Origin: Lysobacter sp. Root690
GTDB taxonomy: Bacteria; Pseudomonadota; Gammaproteobacteria; Xanthomonadales; Xanthomonadaceae
DNA length: 49,879 nucleotides
Assembly: GCF_001427785.1 (NCBI RefSeq)
Contig: NZ_LMHM01000012.1
Location: 659,157-709,035, forward strand
Direction of reading: 5' to 3'
Position 1 is the first letter of the stretch. Each line of letters starts with the position of its first letter. The position numbers and the translations under genes were made by a program. Under the pieces are notes generated by a model. The model was not told where the DNA came from, did no database searches, and was given only the letters and a program-made list of their open reading frames with translations. Positions 23,478 through 32,581 of this stretch are shown one piece after another.

Positions 23478-24446
23478 GTGCTCAGAAATTACCTTCACCG
23501 GTTCGAAACCGAACCGGTCGGCGCTCTGCTGCCTTCAAGCAGCGGTAGCCAACAAAGTGCATTGATCGATCTGGGTGCGATGCATCCGGCCAAACGTGCT
23601 GTGCGCTGGACCTGCAAGGCGTGTCGCTTTGTCGACACACGCCAGGTCTACAGCTACAGCGATCACGCGCTGCGATGCAACGCATGCGGCGGGGACGTTG
23701 ATGTGTGGCCGGCATTCCAAGCCGCACAGGTTCGTCACGAGTGGCTGCCGAAGGTGCTGAGCGAGGCCATGGCAGGCGAAGGCGCCAGGGCGGTCGAACT
23801 GTTGCCGTATCGCCTGTGGCGATTGGCGATGTTGCCGACCGCGAGTGGCAGCGTCCCGATCTACTTGCTCCGGTGCGGTTGGCACGTGGACTACGAACCC
23901 GTGGTGCGGGCGTTAGTGGAAGAGGAGGCTGCAAGCCAGATGGTCCTGACCACGTCTAAGGTACTCACGCGCGACATCGGCGATTCCAGTCGCATGGTGG
24001 TGCCGTTGATTCAGGTTGCCAAGTTAGAGCCACAGGGGCTGTTGCTCGATCTCGATCGGCTAGGCGGCTTGGTGGTGCCTGCGATATCTGTGCGGATGCG
24101 CCCGCGCGACGACAACCTGTGGTTCGACGTCAGCGCAGATGGATCGCGTTTGCGAATGAATGGACAGGACCTCTTTCTGTATCGCAAGCAGCGCGACTTC
24201 ATCCTCGCGTTGGCTGAGGCGCACGCGTCTGGCCATCGGCGGCCGAAACTGGAGTGGGTCCTTAGGCGCGCTAAATACAGAGGACAAGTCACGAGTCCGC
24301 GTCAGATTTGCGCCCGCGACGACTTTGCTCGCTTCATCGAATGGAACAACGGTGAGGTCGCGGTCCGAGACGAAGTGCTTCCGAAAAGCACCGTTGATCC
24401 GAGTCAAGTTCATTCATCCCGCAGAAGGAGCGCGAGTAGTGACTGA
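23478..24446 (+). CDS. Zinc-ribbon protein of the serine-recombinase module (unknown)
   Basis: A 322-residue protein. Residues 44-72 hold a treble-clef or zinc ribbon, CKAC then CNACGG about 23 residues later. The rest is mixed alpha/beta with no recognised domain. The C-terminal part is basic (HRRPKLEWVLRRAKYRGQ), suggesting nucleic-acid contact. It starts at GTG 23478 with AAGGAAG upstream. The stop overlaps the next gene by 8 bases, so it belongs to the recombinase operon. A regulator or recombination accessory protein is a guess from context. Confidence 0.6.
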   Translation: MLRNYLHRFETEPVGALLPSSSGSQQSALIDLGAMHPAKRAVRWTCKACRFVDTRQVYSYSDHALRCNACGGDVDVWPAFQAAQVRHEWLPKVLSEAMAGEGARAVELLPYRLWRLAMLPTASGSVPIYLLRCGWHVDYEPVVRALVEEEAASQMVLTTSKVLTRDIGDSSRMVVPLIQVAKLEPQGLLLDLDRLGGLVVPAISVRMRPRDDNLWFDVSADGSRLRMNGQDLFLYRKQRDFILALAEAHASGHRRPKLEWVLRRAKYRGQVTSPRQICARDDFARFIEWNNGEVAVRDEVLPKSTVDPSQVHSSRRRSASSD

Positions 24447-24636
24447 GCAACCGTTAAAAACCGCTGCCCGATCGATTGCTGATCGCAATCAGGCCGTAGC
24501 GCAGATCATCGCGCACGCACTTGTTCGATTGCGAAGCAGCGCGGTCCGGACATCGTCGCTATCCGGCGAAGTTGGACTTGATAAACCGGGCCACCCGAGT
24601 GTCCATGTCAACACCTTGGAGAGCCCTGGAGGCTAG
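24439..24636 (+). CDS. Small protein of the recombinase operon (unknown)
   Basis: A 65-residue protein from GTG 24439, with AGAAGGAG 8 bases upstream: VTEQPLKTAARSIADRNQAV and so on, helical for the first 35 residues and then Ser/Gly-rich. It lies between the zinc-ribbon gene and the DUF2924 gene with overlapping or abutting ends. The ribosome site and gene packing support it; no family is known to me. Confidence 0.5.
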   Translation: MTEQPLKTAARSIADRNQAVAQIIAHALVRLRSSAVRTSSLSGEVGLDKPGHPSVHVNTLESPGG

Positions 24637-24637
24637 C

Positions 24638-25117
24638 GTGTCATCGCAATCGTTGGAAGAAACAGAATCTACCGCAGCGCAGATTGCTGCCTTGCCGGAT
24701 TTGCCTTGGAGTCAACTCAAAGCAAGATGGGTCACTTTGTTTGGCGAGCCGCCGGGCATCAACAACAGGCGCTACGTAGTACGACGCCTTGCGCACCGCA
24801 TTCAAGAAGATGCGTATCGGGTTTCCCACCCGATGCTAATCGATGACAACGCCAGGCGCATAAAGCAACTGATCGATACGGGGCGGGTCAGTCGTCGGCC
24901 GGTGCATACGGCTCCGCTGGTGGGCAGTGTGCTCACCCGCGTCCATAACGGCCAAGTGCATCGAGTGACGGTGCTCGCTGGCGATGTCTTCGAATACCAG
25001 GGCAGACAATTCAGCAGCTTATCGAAGGTGGCGCGGGAGATCACCGGAACGCGCTGGTCCGGGCCGGCGTTCTTTGGCTTGCGAACTAATCACGACAAGA
25101 AGGAGCGGGGAACATGA
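24638..25117 (+). CDS. DUF2924 protein
   Basis: A 159-residue protein from GTG 24638 with a strong GGAGG 7 bases upstream. The end is diagnostic of DUF2924: VHRVTVLAGDVFEYQGRQFS, then REITGTRWSGPAFFGL. The N-terminal part, LPDLPWSQLKARWVTLFGEP followed by RRYVVRRLAHRIQE, is also typical. DUF2924 proteins nearly always precede serine recombinases in proteobacterial elements and probably assist them or bind DNA; the exact role is unknown. It overlaps the next gene (ATGA). Confidence 0.88.
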   Translation: MSSQSLEETESTAAQIAALPDLPWSQLKARWVTLFGEPPGINNRRYVVRRLAHRIQEDAYRVSHPMLIDDNARRIKQLIDTGRVSRRPVHTAPLVGSVLTRVHNGQVHRVTVLAGDVFEYQGRQFSSLSKVAREITGTRWSGPAFFGLRTNHDKKERGT

Positions 25118-25575
25118 GCCATCAAAGGAACAGCGGCAGCATCGTGATCTATGCGCGCTCGGACCAGCCCGACGCTAAAGCCATATCCCAGCAATACGAG
25201 GCGGCGCAGCGCGCGGCCGAGGCCCAGTTCGGCGAACTCGCCACGGTGACGTACTGCGATGAGGGAATGGCTGGGTCGACGGTGCGACGTCCCGCCCTTC
25301 AGGCCCTTCTCCAGCACGTGGACGCCGGCCTTGTTCGGGCCATTGTGGTGACGTCCAACGATCGGCTGACTCGATCGTACATGGACGATCTACGCCTTCG
25401 GGTTCGATTCCAAGACGCCGGAATCCCGCTAATTGTGGCCGCCAATATCGTGCCTACGACACCAGATATCAGCTCCGACAACACCGTCAGCTCAGACATA
25501 GTCACCGCCCATGCGGTTCCCCCTTCTCCTTGGTTCGTGCGCGCCCTGTCAGCGCTGCGAAGCAAAGTACCTTGA
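25114..25575 (+). CDS. Resolvase-domain-only protein, probably inactive
   Basis: A 153-residue protein that aligns by eye with the catalytic domain of serine recombinases: VIYARSDQ (10-17), VTYCDEGMAGSTVRRPALQA, then VVTSNDRLTRSYMDDL. The usual Y-x-R-x-S motif reads Y-A-R-S-D, so the nucleophilic serine position holds Asp, while the DRLTR arginines are kept. It lacks the zinc-ribbon or coiled-coil DNA-binding half. Probably a non-catalytic paralogue that could hetero-oligomerise with the active recombinase two genes downstream. Confidence 0.7.
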   Translation: MSHQRNSGSIVIYARSDQPDAKAISQQYEAAQRAAEAQFGELATVTYCDEGMAGSTVRRPALQALLQHVDAGLVRAIVVTSNDRLTRSYMDDLRLRVRFQDAGIPLIVAANIVPTTPDISSDNTVSSDIVTAHAVPPSPWFVRALSALRSKVP

Positions 25576-25584
25576 GGATCTACC

Positions 25585-25953
25585 ATGTCCGCTATTCGTG
25601 AGCCGCTCCGAGTCGCTGTCTACTGCCATACGTTCTCGGAAGATCGGGACGAAGTTGGGTTCCAACGCAAGGTCATCATGCGAACGCTTGAACGTTGCAC
25701 CGATCCGTTCCCAATAATCACCCTGTACACGGACGACGGCTTCTGCCCCGACACGCAGGTACGGCCCGACTTCCAACGAATGCTGCTCGATGCGGCTAAT
25801 GGATATCTGGACTGCATTGCATTCTGCGGTTGGGACCATCTATCCGGTGTCGAGAAGTCCCGGCAGATGCTCAGCCGGTTCCTCAAGAAGCATGAAGTCC
25901 TTCCGCTGGAGTGTCGGGTGTTAGAGGCCGTACTGGTCAGGTTGGCCGCATGA
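25585..25953 (+). CDS. Degenerate resolvase-domain protein
   Basis: A 122-residue protein that still follows the resolvase scaffold: VAVYCHTFSED in place of VAIYARVSxED, LYTDDGFCPDTQVRPDFQRM, and WDHLSGVEKS in place of xDRLSRxxxx. The catalytic Arg of Y-x-R-x-S is His and the later Arg pair is lost, so strand exchange chemistry is unlikely. The frame is intact with tight spacing (9 bases after the previous gene, ATGA into the next), so it appears kept as a protein and not as a decaying pseudogene. Confidence 0.7.
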   Translation: MSAIREPLRVAVYCHTFSEDRDEVGFQRKVIMRTLERCTDPFPIITLYTDDGFCPDTQVRPDFQRMLLDAANGYLDCIAFCGWDHLSGVEKSRQMLSRFLKKHEVLPLECRVLEAVLVRLAA

Positions 25954-27287
25954 ACGCCGCCAGCCCAAGCCGGCTGCGCTGCGCTGTCTATACGCGCAAG
26001 TCCAACGAGGAGGGGCTAGAACGCGAATACAACTCCATCGAAGCGCAGCGAGACGGCGGCGCGAATTACATCGCGAGCCGGCGCAGCGAGGGCTGGGCGC
26101 AGGTCGCCGACGATTACGACGAGCTGGCGGTCTCGGCCCGTGATATGAATCGCCCGGTGTTGCAGCGCTTGATGGAGGACATCCGACAGGGCCGGATCGA
26201 TGTGGTGGTGGTCTACAAACTGGATCGGTTGACACGCTCAATGCGCGACTTCCCGGTGCTGATCGACTTTCTGGACCAGCACAAGGTCACGCTGGTATCT
26301 ATCACGGAAAACTTCAGCACCAAGGATGCGGTCGGTCGGATGACCCTGAACATGATGATGACGTTCGCCCAGTTTGAGCGGGAGCTGGCCGTCGATCGTG
26401 TGCGGGACAAGATGCTGGCCAGCAAGAAGAAGGGGCTGTGGATGCACGGCATCCCACCGTTGGGCTACAACGTCAAGGACCGGCGATTGGTGATCAATCA
26501 TTACGAGGCGGCGCAGGTCCGAATGATCTTTCGGCGGCTGATCGAAACGGAATCAATCTTGACGGTCGTCAACGATATGCGGGGCATGGGTTACCAGAGC
26601 AAGGCGTGGACGACACGCGACGGCCGGGTTCGAGCGCCCCAGCCGCACGATAGGAGCACGATCCAGAAGATTCTGCACAATCGCACCTACCTGGGCGAGT
26701 TGAAGCATCTAGATCAGTATTTCAAGGAATGTCACCCGCCCATCATCGAGGTGGCCTTGTGGGAACAGGTGCATGCCGTGCTGGCAAAGAACTCGCATGC
26801 ACGCGGCAACGCCAGCCGCGCGCGGGTGCATTTTCTTCTCAAAGGTCTTGTCTTCGGCCCCGACCGTCGCGCCCTCACGCCGTGGCATACGACCAAGCGC
26901 AACGGCCGTATGTATCGCTATTACCTCAGTACCGCGCAGATCCACGAGGGTAAGGCGGCCACCACGATGCCGCGCCTTCCGGCGCAGGAGTTTGAATCCC
27001 TTGTCATGTCGTACTTGCGCACGCTGCTGACGTCCGAGGACATGCTTCGGCTCATTACGCAGCAGGCCGCTGCTATCGACCGCGGGCTGGACGAAGCGAA
27101 GGTGACCGTGGCAATGCGGCAATTCGATCAGGTTTGGGATGCCCTATTTCCCGCTGAGCAACAGCGGCTCGTCAAGCTGTTGGTGGAGCAAGTGCTGGTG
27201 CGTCCCGAGGCGATCGAGATTAGGTTTCATCCCAATGGCATCGCCTCGCTTGCGAGCGACTTTGAGCGCAAGGCGGTGGCAGCATGA
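25950..27287 (+). CDS. Large serine recombinase (integrase)
   Basis: A 445-residue recombinase with a full catalytic domain: AVYTRKSNEEG with Ser17 as the nucleophile, YKLDRLTRSMRDF, and FSTKDAVGRMTLNMMMTFAQ then ERE. The recombinase domain follows (GIPPLGYNVKDRRLVINHYE to ILHNRTYLGELKH). The usual zinc-ribbon cysteines are replaced (LKGLVFGPDRRALTPWHTTK), as in the subgroup linked to DUF2924. The coiled-coil-like C-terminus runs from about residue 340. It is the only plausible integrase in the window. The start overlaps the previous stop (ATGA). Confidence 0.93.
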   Translation: MNAASPSRLRCAVYTRKSNEEGLEREYNSIEAQRDGGANYIASRRSEGWAQVADDYDELAVSARDMNRPVLQRLMEDIRQGRIDVVVVYKLDRLTRSMRDFPVLIDFLDQHKVTLVSITENFSTKDAVGRMTLNMMMTFAQFERELAVDRVRDKMLASKKKGLWMHGIPPLGYNVKDRRLVINHYEAAQVRMIFRRLIETESILTVVNDMRGMGYQSKAWTTRDGRVRAPQPHDRSTIQKILHNRTYLGELKHLDQYFKECHPPIIEVALWEQVHAVLAKNSHARGNASRARVHFLLKGLVFGPDRRALTPWHTTKRNGRMYRYYLSTAQIHEGKAATTMPRLPAQEFESLVMSYLRTLLTSEDMLRLITQQAAAIDRGLDEAKVTVAMRQFDQVWDALFPAEQQRLVKLLVEQVLVRPEAIEIRFHPNGIASLASDFERKAVAA

Positions 27288-27730
27288 AGCCGATGCTGAA
27301 GATTGCCGGGTCGCCGAACATCATCGTCACCAGCGACGGAGCGCTTACGGTCATCCTGCCGGTGAGCATTACCCGGCGAGCTGGGCGAAAGCGGATCGGG
27401 CTTCCGAAAGACATCTCAATAGCAGCGTCGGCGTCTGATCTGACTTCGCTACAGCGCGCGCTGGCCCGTGGCTTTCGATGGCGAGGCATGTTGGAAAACG
27501 GCGAAGTTGCCTCCGCGAAAGAGATCGCCGAACGCGAATCGACCGACAACAGCTATGTAGGTCGGATGATCAACCTGACTTTGCTCGCCCCTGAGATCAT
27601 CGCGGGGATTTTGGATGACACCGTTCCTGATGTGCAAATTGACCGGCTCGGCATGAGCCCGCCCATCCTGTGGGAAGAACAGCTGGATCGCCTTGGCCTG
27701 GAACGAGGGGCTACGATTAGGCGCCAATGA
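27284..27730 (+). CDS. HTH-like partner protein of the serine recombinase
   Basis: A 148-residue protein whose start overlaps the recombinase stop (ATGA). LQRALARGFRWRGMLENGEV, then AKEIAERESTDNSYVGRMIN and LTLLAPEIIAGILDD form a ParB/KorB-like HTH that regularly follows this recombinase subgroup. The N-terminal 35 residues are strand-like and basic (ITRRAGRKRIGLPKD). It probably binds DNA to help or regulate recombination. Confidence 0.75.
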   Translation: MKPMLKIAGSPNIIVTSDGALTVILPVSITRRAGRKRIGLPKDISIAASASDLTSLQRALARGFRWRGMLENGEVASAKEIAERESTDNSYVGRMINLTLLAPEIIAGILDDTVPDVQIDRLGMSPPILWEEQLDRLGLERGATIRRQ

Positions 27731-27771
27731 CGCGATCGTTTATCCTGAAAAAAGAACCCGAGGAGTATCAA

Positions 27772-28281
27772 ATGCCGAACATCGCTACAGTTTTAAAAGA
27801 AGAGATCACCCGTCTGGCACGGAAGGAAATGCGGCAACATGTCGATCCACTTCGCGCACAGGTGTTAGCACAGCGCAAAGCGATCGCTGCGCTTAAAAGC
27901 GAAGTGGATAGATTGCAACGGGATGTTGTGAAGTTGGCTAAGGGCGCGCCGAAGAGTGCGCCGGTCAAGGCAGGTTCGACCGACTCTGGCAAGCAGTCAC
28001 GGTACTCCGGTGCGCTTCTGCGAAAATTGCGAGAGCGACTTGGATTGTCTCGCGATGCATTCGCACCGTTGCTCGGCGCCAGCTCGCAAGCACTGTATAA
28101 CTGGGAACAGACCGAGACCCGTCCTCGCCAAGAGTTCCTCGACAAGATTGCGTTGATTCGCGGCTTGAGCAAGGCGCAGGTCCACGAACTGCTGGAGCAA
28201 CACAGTGCGTCTAAACCCCGCCAAAAGGCGGTTAAAACGGTTGTAAAAAAGAAAGCTGCCCAGAGCAAGCCGGTGCCCTGA
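27772..28281 (+). CDS. XRE-family HTH protein with N-terminal coiled coil
   Basis: A 169-residue protein from ATG 27772 with GAGGAG upstream. Residues 1-60 form a coiled coil of heptads (EEITRLARKEMRQHVDPLRA, then LKSEVDRLQRDVVKLAKG). Residues 82-145 are a Cro/CI-type HTH (SGALLRKLRERLGLSRDAFA, then QALYNWEQTETRPRQEFLDK). A basic tail (KAVKTVVKKKAAQSKP) ends it. It could be an element regulator. Position between the integrase operon and the defence genes leaves open which unit it serves. Confidence 0.8.
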   Translation: MPNIATVLKEEITRLARKEMRQHVDPLRAQVLAQRKAIAALKSEVDRLQRDVVKLAKGAPKSAPVKAGSTDSGKQSRYSGALLRKLRERLGLSRDAFAPLLGASSQALYNWEQTETRPRQEFLDKIALIRGLSKAQVHELLEQHSASKPRQKAVKTVVKKKAAQSKPVP

Positions 28282-28345
28282 TCCGGTCGACTACCTCATA
28301 GAGCGGCGTAGGCAGACTCCAGCCCAATAACGTACCGGTGCAGGC

Positions 28346-28981
28346 ATGATCGAACACGAAGTATTCCGCCGCTCTGATCTTCTCGTTCAGAACATCGTGG
28401 AGATAATCGACCGTCCAATGTGTGACGGTTCCGCGCGTATTGCGGTCTCGGCCAATCTTTGCCAGATGTCGATCGAGCATTGTTGCGCTCTGAGAGCTTT
28501 GTCAGAGAGCAGAATGTTCGCAAGTGGCTTTGTCATTCTGCGCTCTCAATTCGAAGCCGTCGTCCGCGCAATCTGGGTGCTGTACTGCGCTACCGACGAG
28601 CAGGTACAACGGCTGGCCTCTCCGCTGAATGACGCGAGCGAGCAGTCCGCGAAGAACCTGCCTTCAGTCCACGACATGCTAGAGGCATTAGGAAAAGTGC
28701 CTGCAGCGAAGGTCCCATTCGATGCCTTGAGCGAGTTCAAGAGCTACTCATGGAAGGCGCTGAACTCTTTTACGCACGCCGGTATCCATCCACTTCAACG
28801 CATGATTGATGGCTACCCTCTGGTGCTGATTGTGCAGAACGTCAGAGTGAGTAATGGCTTGGCTATGATCGCCGCAATGCAGGTATGCGTACTAACTGGA
28901 ATTCCAAACCTTCAGCGAGAACTACTGCCATTGAATGGGCGATTTCATGATTGCCTGCCGGACCATCGGTCTAGCCCTTGA
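28346..28981 (+). CDS. DUF5677/DUF6988-like helical protein
   Basis: A 211-residue, largely helical protein. SGFVILRSQFEAVVRAIWVL (residues 60-79) and YSWKALNSFTHAGIHPLQRM (about 134-153) give an RSxxE ... HAGxHP pattern seen in DUF5677/DUF6988-type proteins, whose fold may be HEPN-related. The catalytic state is unclear because the classic HEPN R-x4-6-H is not obvious. Lies at the left edge of the defence island. Function unknown. Confidence 0.55.
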   Translation: MIEHEVFRRSDLLVQNIVEIIDRPMCDGSARIAVSANLCQMSIEHCCALRALSESRMFASGFVILRSQFEAVVRAIWVLYCATDEQVQRLASPLNDASEQSAKNLPSVHDMLEALGKVPAAKVPFDALSEFKSYSWKALNSFTHAGIHPLQRMIDGYPLVLIVQNVRVSNGLAMIAAMQVCVLTGIPNLQRELLPLNGRFHDCLPDHRSSP

Positions 28982-29009
28982 ACTAGGGCTGACTAGATCT
29001 CAGGGGCCG

Positions 29010-29279
29010 ATGCCGCGTATGCGCGCTCCAGTCAATTTGGCGATGCTGGCGGCAACATTCGTGGCCGCGATGTATGGCGAAACGCTCAACGGGGCATTGG
29101 CGGCTCAACGCGCCAATGCCCGAGCCCGTGGATCAGGACACTTGGTCGCGGTCGAGCTGGTCAGCAGTCTACATCGCCCCACTCGCCGGGGTATTGATAC
29201 ACCGTTTGACCAGTTACGTCTAAAAGCTGCCCGATGCAGGTACTTAGCCAAGCACTCTAGACAGAGCGGGCGAACCTAA
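29010..29279 (+). CDS. Doubtful short ORF
   Basis: An 89-residue frame starting MPRMRAPVNLAMLAATFVAA, a possible membrane segment, with a basic C-terminal half. AGGGG lies 4 bases before the ATG. It ends 2 bases before the convergent DUF3883 gene. Protein-like composition is modest, so it may not be real. Confidence 0.3.
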   Translation: MPRMRAPVNLAMLAATFVAAMYGETLNGALAAQRANARARGSGHLVAVELVSSLHRPTRRGIDTPFDQLRLKAARCRYLAKHSRQSGRT

Positions 29280-29281
29280 TG

Positions 29282-32200
29282 TCACTCCCGCAGACTGACC
29301 TGGGCAATCTCCGTCCACCCCCTGTCGAAGGTAAACGACTTGGCATTGCCTGCCGGATTCTGGATACGCAAGATTCGGCGATTTTCGGGATCCGTGGCGA
29401 ACTCCACCACGTAGAGCCAGTATGCCTCCCGCTTCTGGATCGCATGATCGAATTGCGTGTGGGACAAGGTGACGGGGCGGTGCTCCAGGGAGCCGGTCAT
29501 CGCCTTCACTTCGATCCAGCGTACAGGCTGGTTGTGGTCATCCTTGGCCAATAGATCGAAGCCAGCGTTGCCCGATTCGGTCGTATGGAGCTGTGGCTCA
29601 GCGTGAAGGATGTGCTTGATAGCCTCCGCTTCGATGCCCATGCGCTGAGACTGGCTGAGACCATCGGGGTCTTCCTCTTCCACGTCCGGATGAGTGCCGA
29701 TATACGAGATGAAAGGACGCCCACCCAAGCTACCGGGAGTGCGCTTGCCATGTTCTCTTGTACCGGACTGGGAACTGCCGTTGGTAGATGGGCCAGAATG
29801 ATTGCCGCCTGCGGAGCGGGAGCCGTCGCCACCGGTCACCGACGTCCTTAAGCTCCTGTGCTCATTGGTGGTACGGCCAGCATAGCCAGATTCAACATCG
29901 CCGCCGTCAGGGTCATGCGAACCTTCGGCGCTGTCTGGCATGTCATCGCCGTACAGATCCTTGTTTTCGTCATAGACGGAACCTTCTGGCGCGGGACTGG
30001 TTTCATCAGTATCGACAGGAATCATCGGTTCGTTAACCTCGGGCGATGTGCTGTCCACCCCGGAAGGTTGCGCAACGCCGAACTTTTCGGCCACCAATGC
30101 CGCCAGATCTGCTTCAGTCAGCTTGAATTTTCGCAGCAAGTCGAGTGCAGCGGGGTCAATATCGGCCTCTCTCGCCAACTGATCGATAACATTGGGCTTG
30201 AAGATAATCTTGGTTTGTAGGAATGGGTTTGCCTTCCAATCCAAGGACTCGAAGCTAATCAAATTGGGTTGGTGCAGCTCACCTTTTGCGTCTGGAACCC
30301 ATTTCCCCTCAATAAGTCGCCGAATGAAATGGGCGTGGAAGTCCGTGTTGTAATTTCCGCGGTTCGTCCAGGTGTAGGCACCATCGAACTGCGACCTTCC
30401 TCCACGCGACTCCAACTCATCCAATGCTTCCCATAAGAGCCTCGCTCTTTCTCTGCGGAAATCATGAGGCAGCGTAGGCAATAGCGACAGCAAATCACCC
30501 AGCCCTTCTATATCCCAATCGATGCACCTGTCGCTTCGATACGAAGTGCCTGGCAGTCCCCTGGCTTCACGCAGCTGACGCAACTCGGCATGGCTAAGCG
30601 CGTTCACTTCTTGCTTTGTTCGCAAATGCCTGGCCGCCCCGCATGAATCCAAAAGCGTCCGTATACTCTCGCCGCGAAGCGCCGGGTAAGACGTATCTAC
30701 GATAGAAATGTTGTCCACGCCAGCGAATAACTTAGACATACGATCCGAAGCGATGTATACCTCGCTTGGCATTGCCAAGTAGCTGCGCCCATCGCCAGTA
30801 TCGACAGCCATTACAAAGCTCGCTGATTGCAACTCTTTGATCAGCTCGATGCGCTTTGCATTTGAGTCAGTCTTGAAGGCCGTCAATATACGCGCGATGT
30901 CATCATCGTAATTTTCGGTATCGATGGCCCCGCCTGCGGCTACCTTATATTTCGGCAAGACTTTCCGAATTACAGCATCCACCGGGTCTGGATGTTGGAT
31001 GCCAATAGACTGAAGAAAATTCTGTGATTCTTCAGTATCACACACGCTGCGTCTAACTGTTAGAAACTCTGTTTCGTCATCCGTCGGCAGAAAAGCATTA
31101 GGCTGTCCATCCGTCTTCGCAATAACGTGCGTTCCATCGCTCAAACGAACAATGGGTGTATTCGCCATCAATGCCCGAACGTGGATCTGATCTTTCAGGT
31201 ACTCGTAAGCGCCCTTGATCCACTCGTCGGACTGTGCCTCGAGGAACAGCTTCGGAAGCTTCGGGAAAATGTCGCGGGGAACGATTTCCTGCACCTTCAG
31301 CTCGTTCGTCGCATAGGTACGCAGGTCGTTTGCCTTGTCCTGAGTGATTTCACCGGTCAGCCATTCCGTGTCTGGCTCGCCGTAGAGAACCGAAAGTTGT
31401 TTGCTGTCGAACAAATCGCGCAAGTCGCTGGTGCGTCCCAACTTGACTTGGCTGGCCTTGGAGTAGCCGCCACTGTCGTTTGGTAAGAACGCCTCATTCT
31501 GAAAGGCTTGCAACACCGCATCGAACATCGGCGTAAACATGCCGCCTTCGGGGAACTTGGCCCTGTCCAGAGGCAGGCAACGCAAGGCATTGATGTCCAG
31601 CCGATTGTTATCACGCAGCCAGATCATGGCCTCGACCAGTAACGAGGCGGCTTCGGCAACCAAGTGATGGTTCCAAAGCTCGTCGCTCCTGATGTTGTCG
31701 CGGCTTGGCGTACTCTGAAACGGACCTTGTAGGTAGAAGCCGAGATTGGTCGCGTGGGCAGTGGGGAAGAACACGACGAGGGGCGACGATGGCAATGGCT
31801 GCATCGTCCATTTGTTCTTGTCGCCTTTTTCGGTGCTGGCAGAGAAGGCCAGCTCGATGCGACCCTTACCCACGTCCCGGTGGAACACCAGCCAATCCTG
31901 GTCTACATCTGCCGCGCCGGAGGCTTGGCCGATGACTTTGATCCGGCTGATGTTGGGACCCAGTGCTTCCGGCTCATCTCGCAAATACAAGCCGGAAGCG
32001 CCACCGTCGGTGCTCCAGGAAACCTCTCGGATGTGCCGCAGGAACAATAGGGAAGTCGCCCCCAGGGCCTTAAGGCCTGCGGTAATGCGGGCCTTGATTG
32101 CGGCCCTATCCGCCTTCAGCGGTAGGAAAATCTGGGTTTCATCTGCATCACGCTGCGTTCTGTCGACCCTGCTTGGGAAAACATAGGCGTCGATGACGAA

Positions 32201-32581
32201 ATCTTCGTCACCGGAATGGATCTCCGGCAAATCCGAAACCTTGTACACCGACTTGAAGCCAAGCCCGAAGCGGCCAATCGAGTTCTCGTCCTTGGTGCTC
32301 TCGGAAATGTCACAGACGCTCCGAACATCGATCTCAGTGAAGGGGTGACCATAGTGGGACACCTCCAGCCGAGCATCGCTCAGGGCGAAACTGACCTGCC
32401 GGCAGCCTTTCCACCCCTCGCCACGGCGCTTAAGAGCATCCTCGGCGTTCTGGAGCAACTCATAGATGAAGTGGGTTTCGTCGTCATAGAGACTGGCAGC
32501 AAGGTCGCCTGACTTCTTCGCGCCTTTTTTGCCATAGTCCTCTCGATTCTGCCGGCAAATATCCTCGTAGTTCGATGCCAC
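29282..32581 (-). CDS. Sacsin-like GHKL ATPase with C-terminal DUF3883 (defence)
   Basis: A 1099-residue protein. The N-terminal domain is a GHKL/HSP90-type ATPase of the sacsin group: N-box FIYELLQNAEDAL (38-50) and glycine box IGRFGLGFKSVYKV (102-115). The long middle region is helical. From about 860 to 980 comes a Gly/Ser/Asp-rich linker. The C-terminal 110 residues are DUF3883: GNAGFDLLAK and RWIEVKAMTG (about 1023-1027), a D...E-x-K pattern of the PD-(D/E)XK fold. The start is GTG with AGGGGAG. It is divergent from the helicase-methyltransferase-Res operon across 176 bases. Such proteins are frequent in defence islands; here probably a sensor or scaffold. Confidence 0.85.
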   Translation of the reverse strand: MASNYEDICRQNREDYGKKGAKKSGDLAASLYDDETHFIYELLQNAEDALKRRGEGWKGCRQVSFALSDARLEVSHYGHPFTEIDVRSVCDISESTKDENSIGRFGLGFKSVYKVSDLPEIHSGDEDFVIDAYVFPSRVDRTQRDADETQIFLPLKADRAAIKARITAGLKALGATSLLFLRHIREVSWSTDGGASGLYLRDEPEALGPNISRIKVIGQASGAADVDQDWLVFHRDVGKGRIELAFSASTEKGDKNKWTMQPLPSSPLVVFFPTAHATNLGFYLQGPFQSTPSRDNIRSDELWNHHLVAEAASLLVEAMIWLRDNNRLDINALRCLPLDRAKFPEGGMFTPMFDAVLQAFQNEAFLPNDSGGYSKASQVKLGRTSDLRDLFDSKQLSVLYGEPDTEWLTGEITQDKANDLRTYATNELKVQEIVPRDIFPKLPKLFLEAQSDEWIKGAYEYLKDQIHVRALMANTPIVRLSDGTHVIAKTDGQPNAFLPTDDETEFLTVRRSVCDTEESQNFLQSIGIQHPDPVDAVIRKVLPKYKVAAGGAIDTENYDDDIARILTAFKTDSNAKRIELIKELQSASFVMAVDTGDGRSYLAMPSEVYIASDRMSKLFAGVDNISIVDTSYPALRGESIRTLLDSCGAARHLRTKQEVNALSHAELRQLREARGLPGTSYRSDRCIDWDIEGLGDLLSLLPTLPHDFRRERARLLWEALDELESRGGRSQFDGAYTWTNRGNYNTDFHAHFIRRLIEGKWVPDAKGELHQPNLISFESLDWKANPFLQTKIIFKPNVIDQLAREADIDPAALDLLRKFKLTEADLAALVAEKFGVAQPSGVDSTSPEVNEPMIPVDTDETSPAPEGSVYDENKDLYGDDMPDSAEGSHDPDGGDVESGYAGRTTNEHRSLRTSVTGGDGSRSAGGNHSGPSTNGSSQSGTREHGKRTPGSLGGRPFISYIGTHPDVEEEDPDGLSQSQRMGIEAEAIKHILHAEPQLHTTESGNAGFDLLAKDDHNQPVRWIEVKAMTGSLEHRPVTLSHTQFDHAIQKREAYWLYVVEFATDPENRRILRIQNPAGNAKSFTFDRGWTEIAQVSLRE

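Noticed and set aside
25114-25953. Frameshifted pseudogene of one serine recombinase
   Set aside because: Each frame contains its own complete N-terminal resolvase domain with its own start, so they are separate paralogues and not pieces of one gene.
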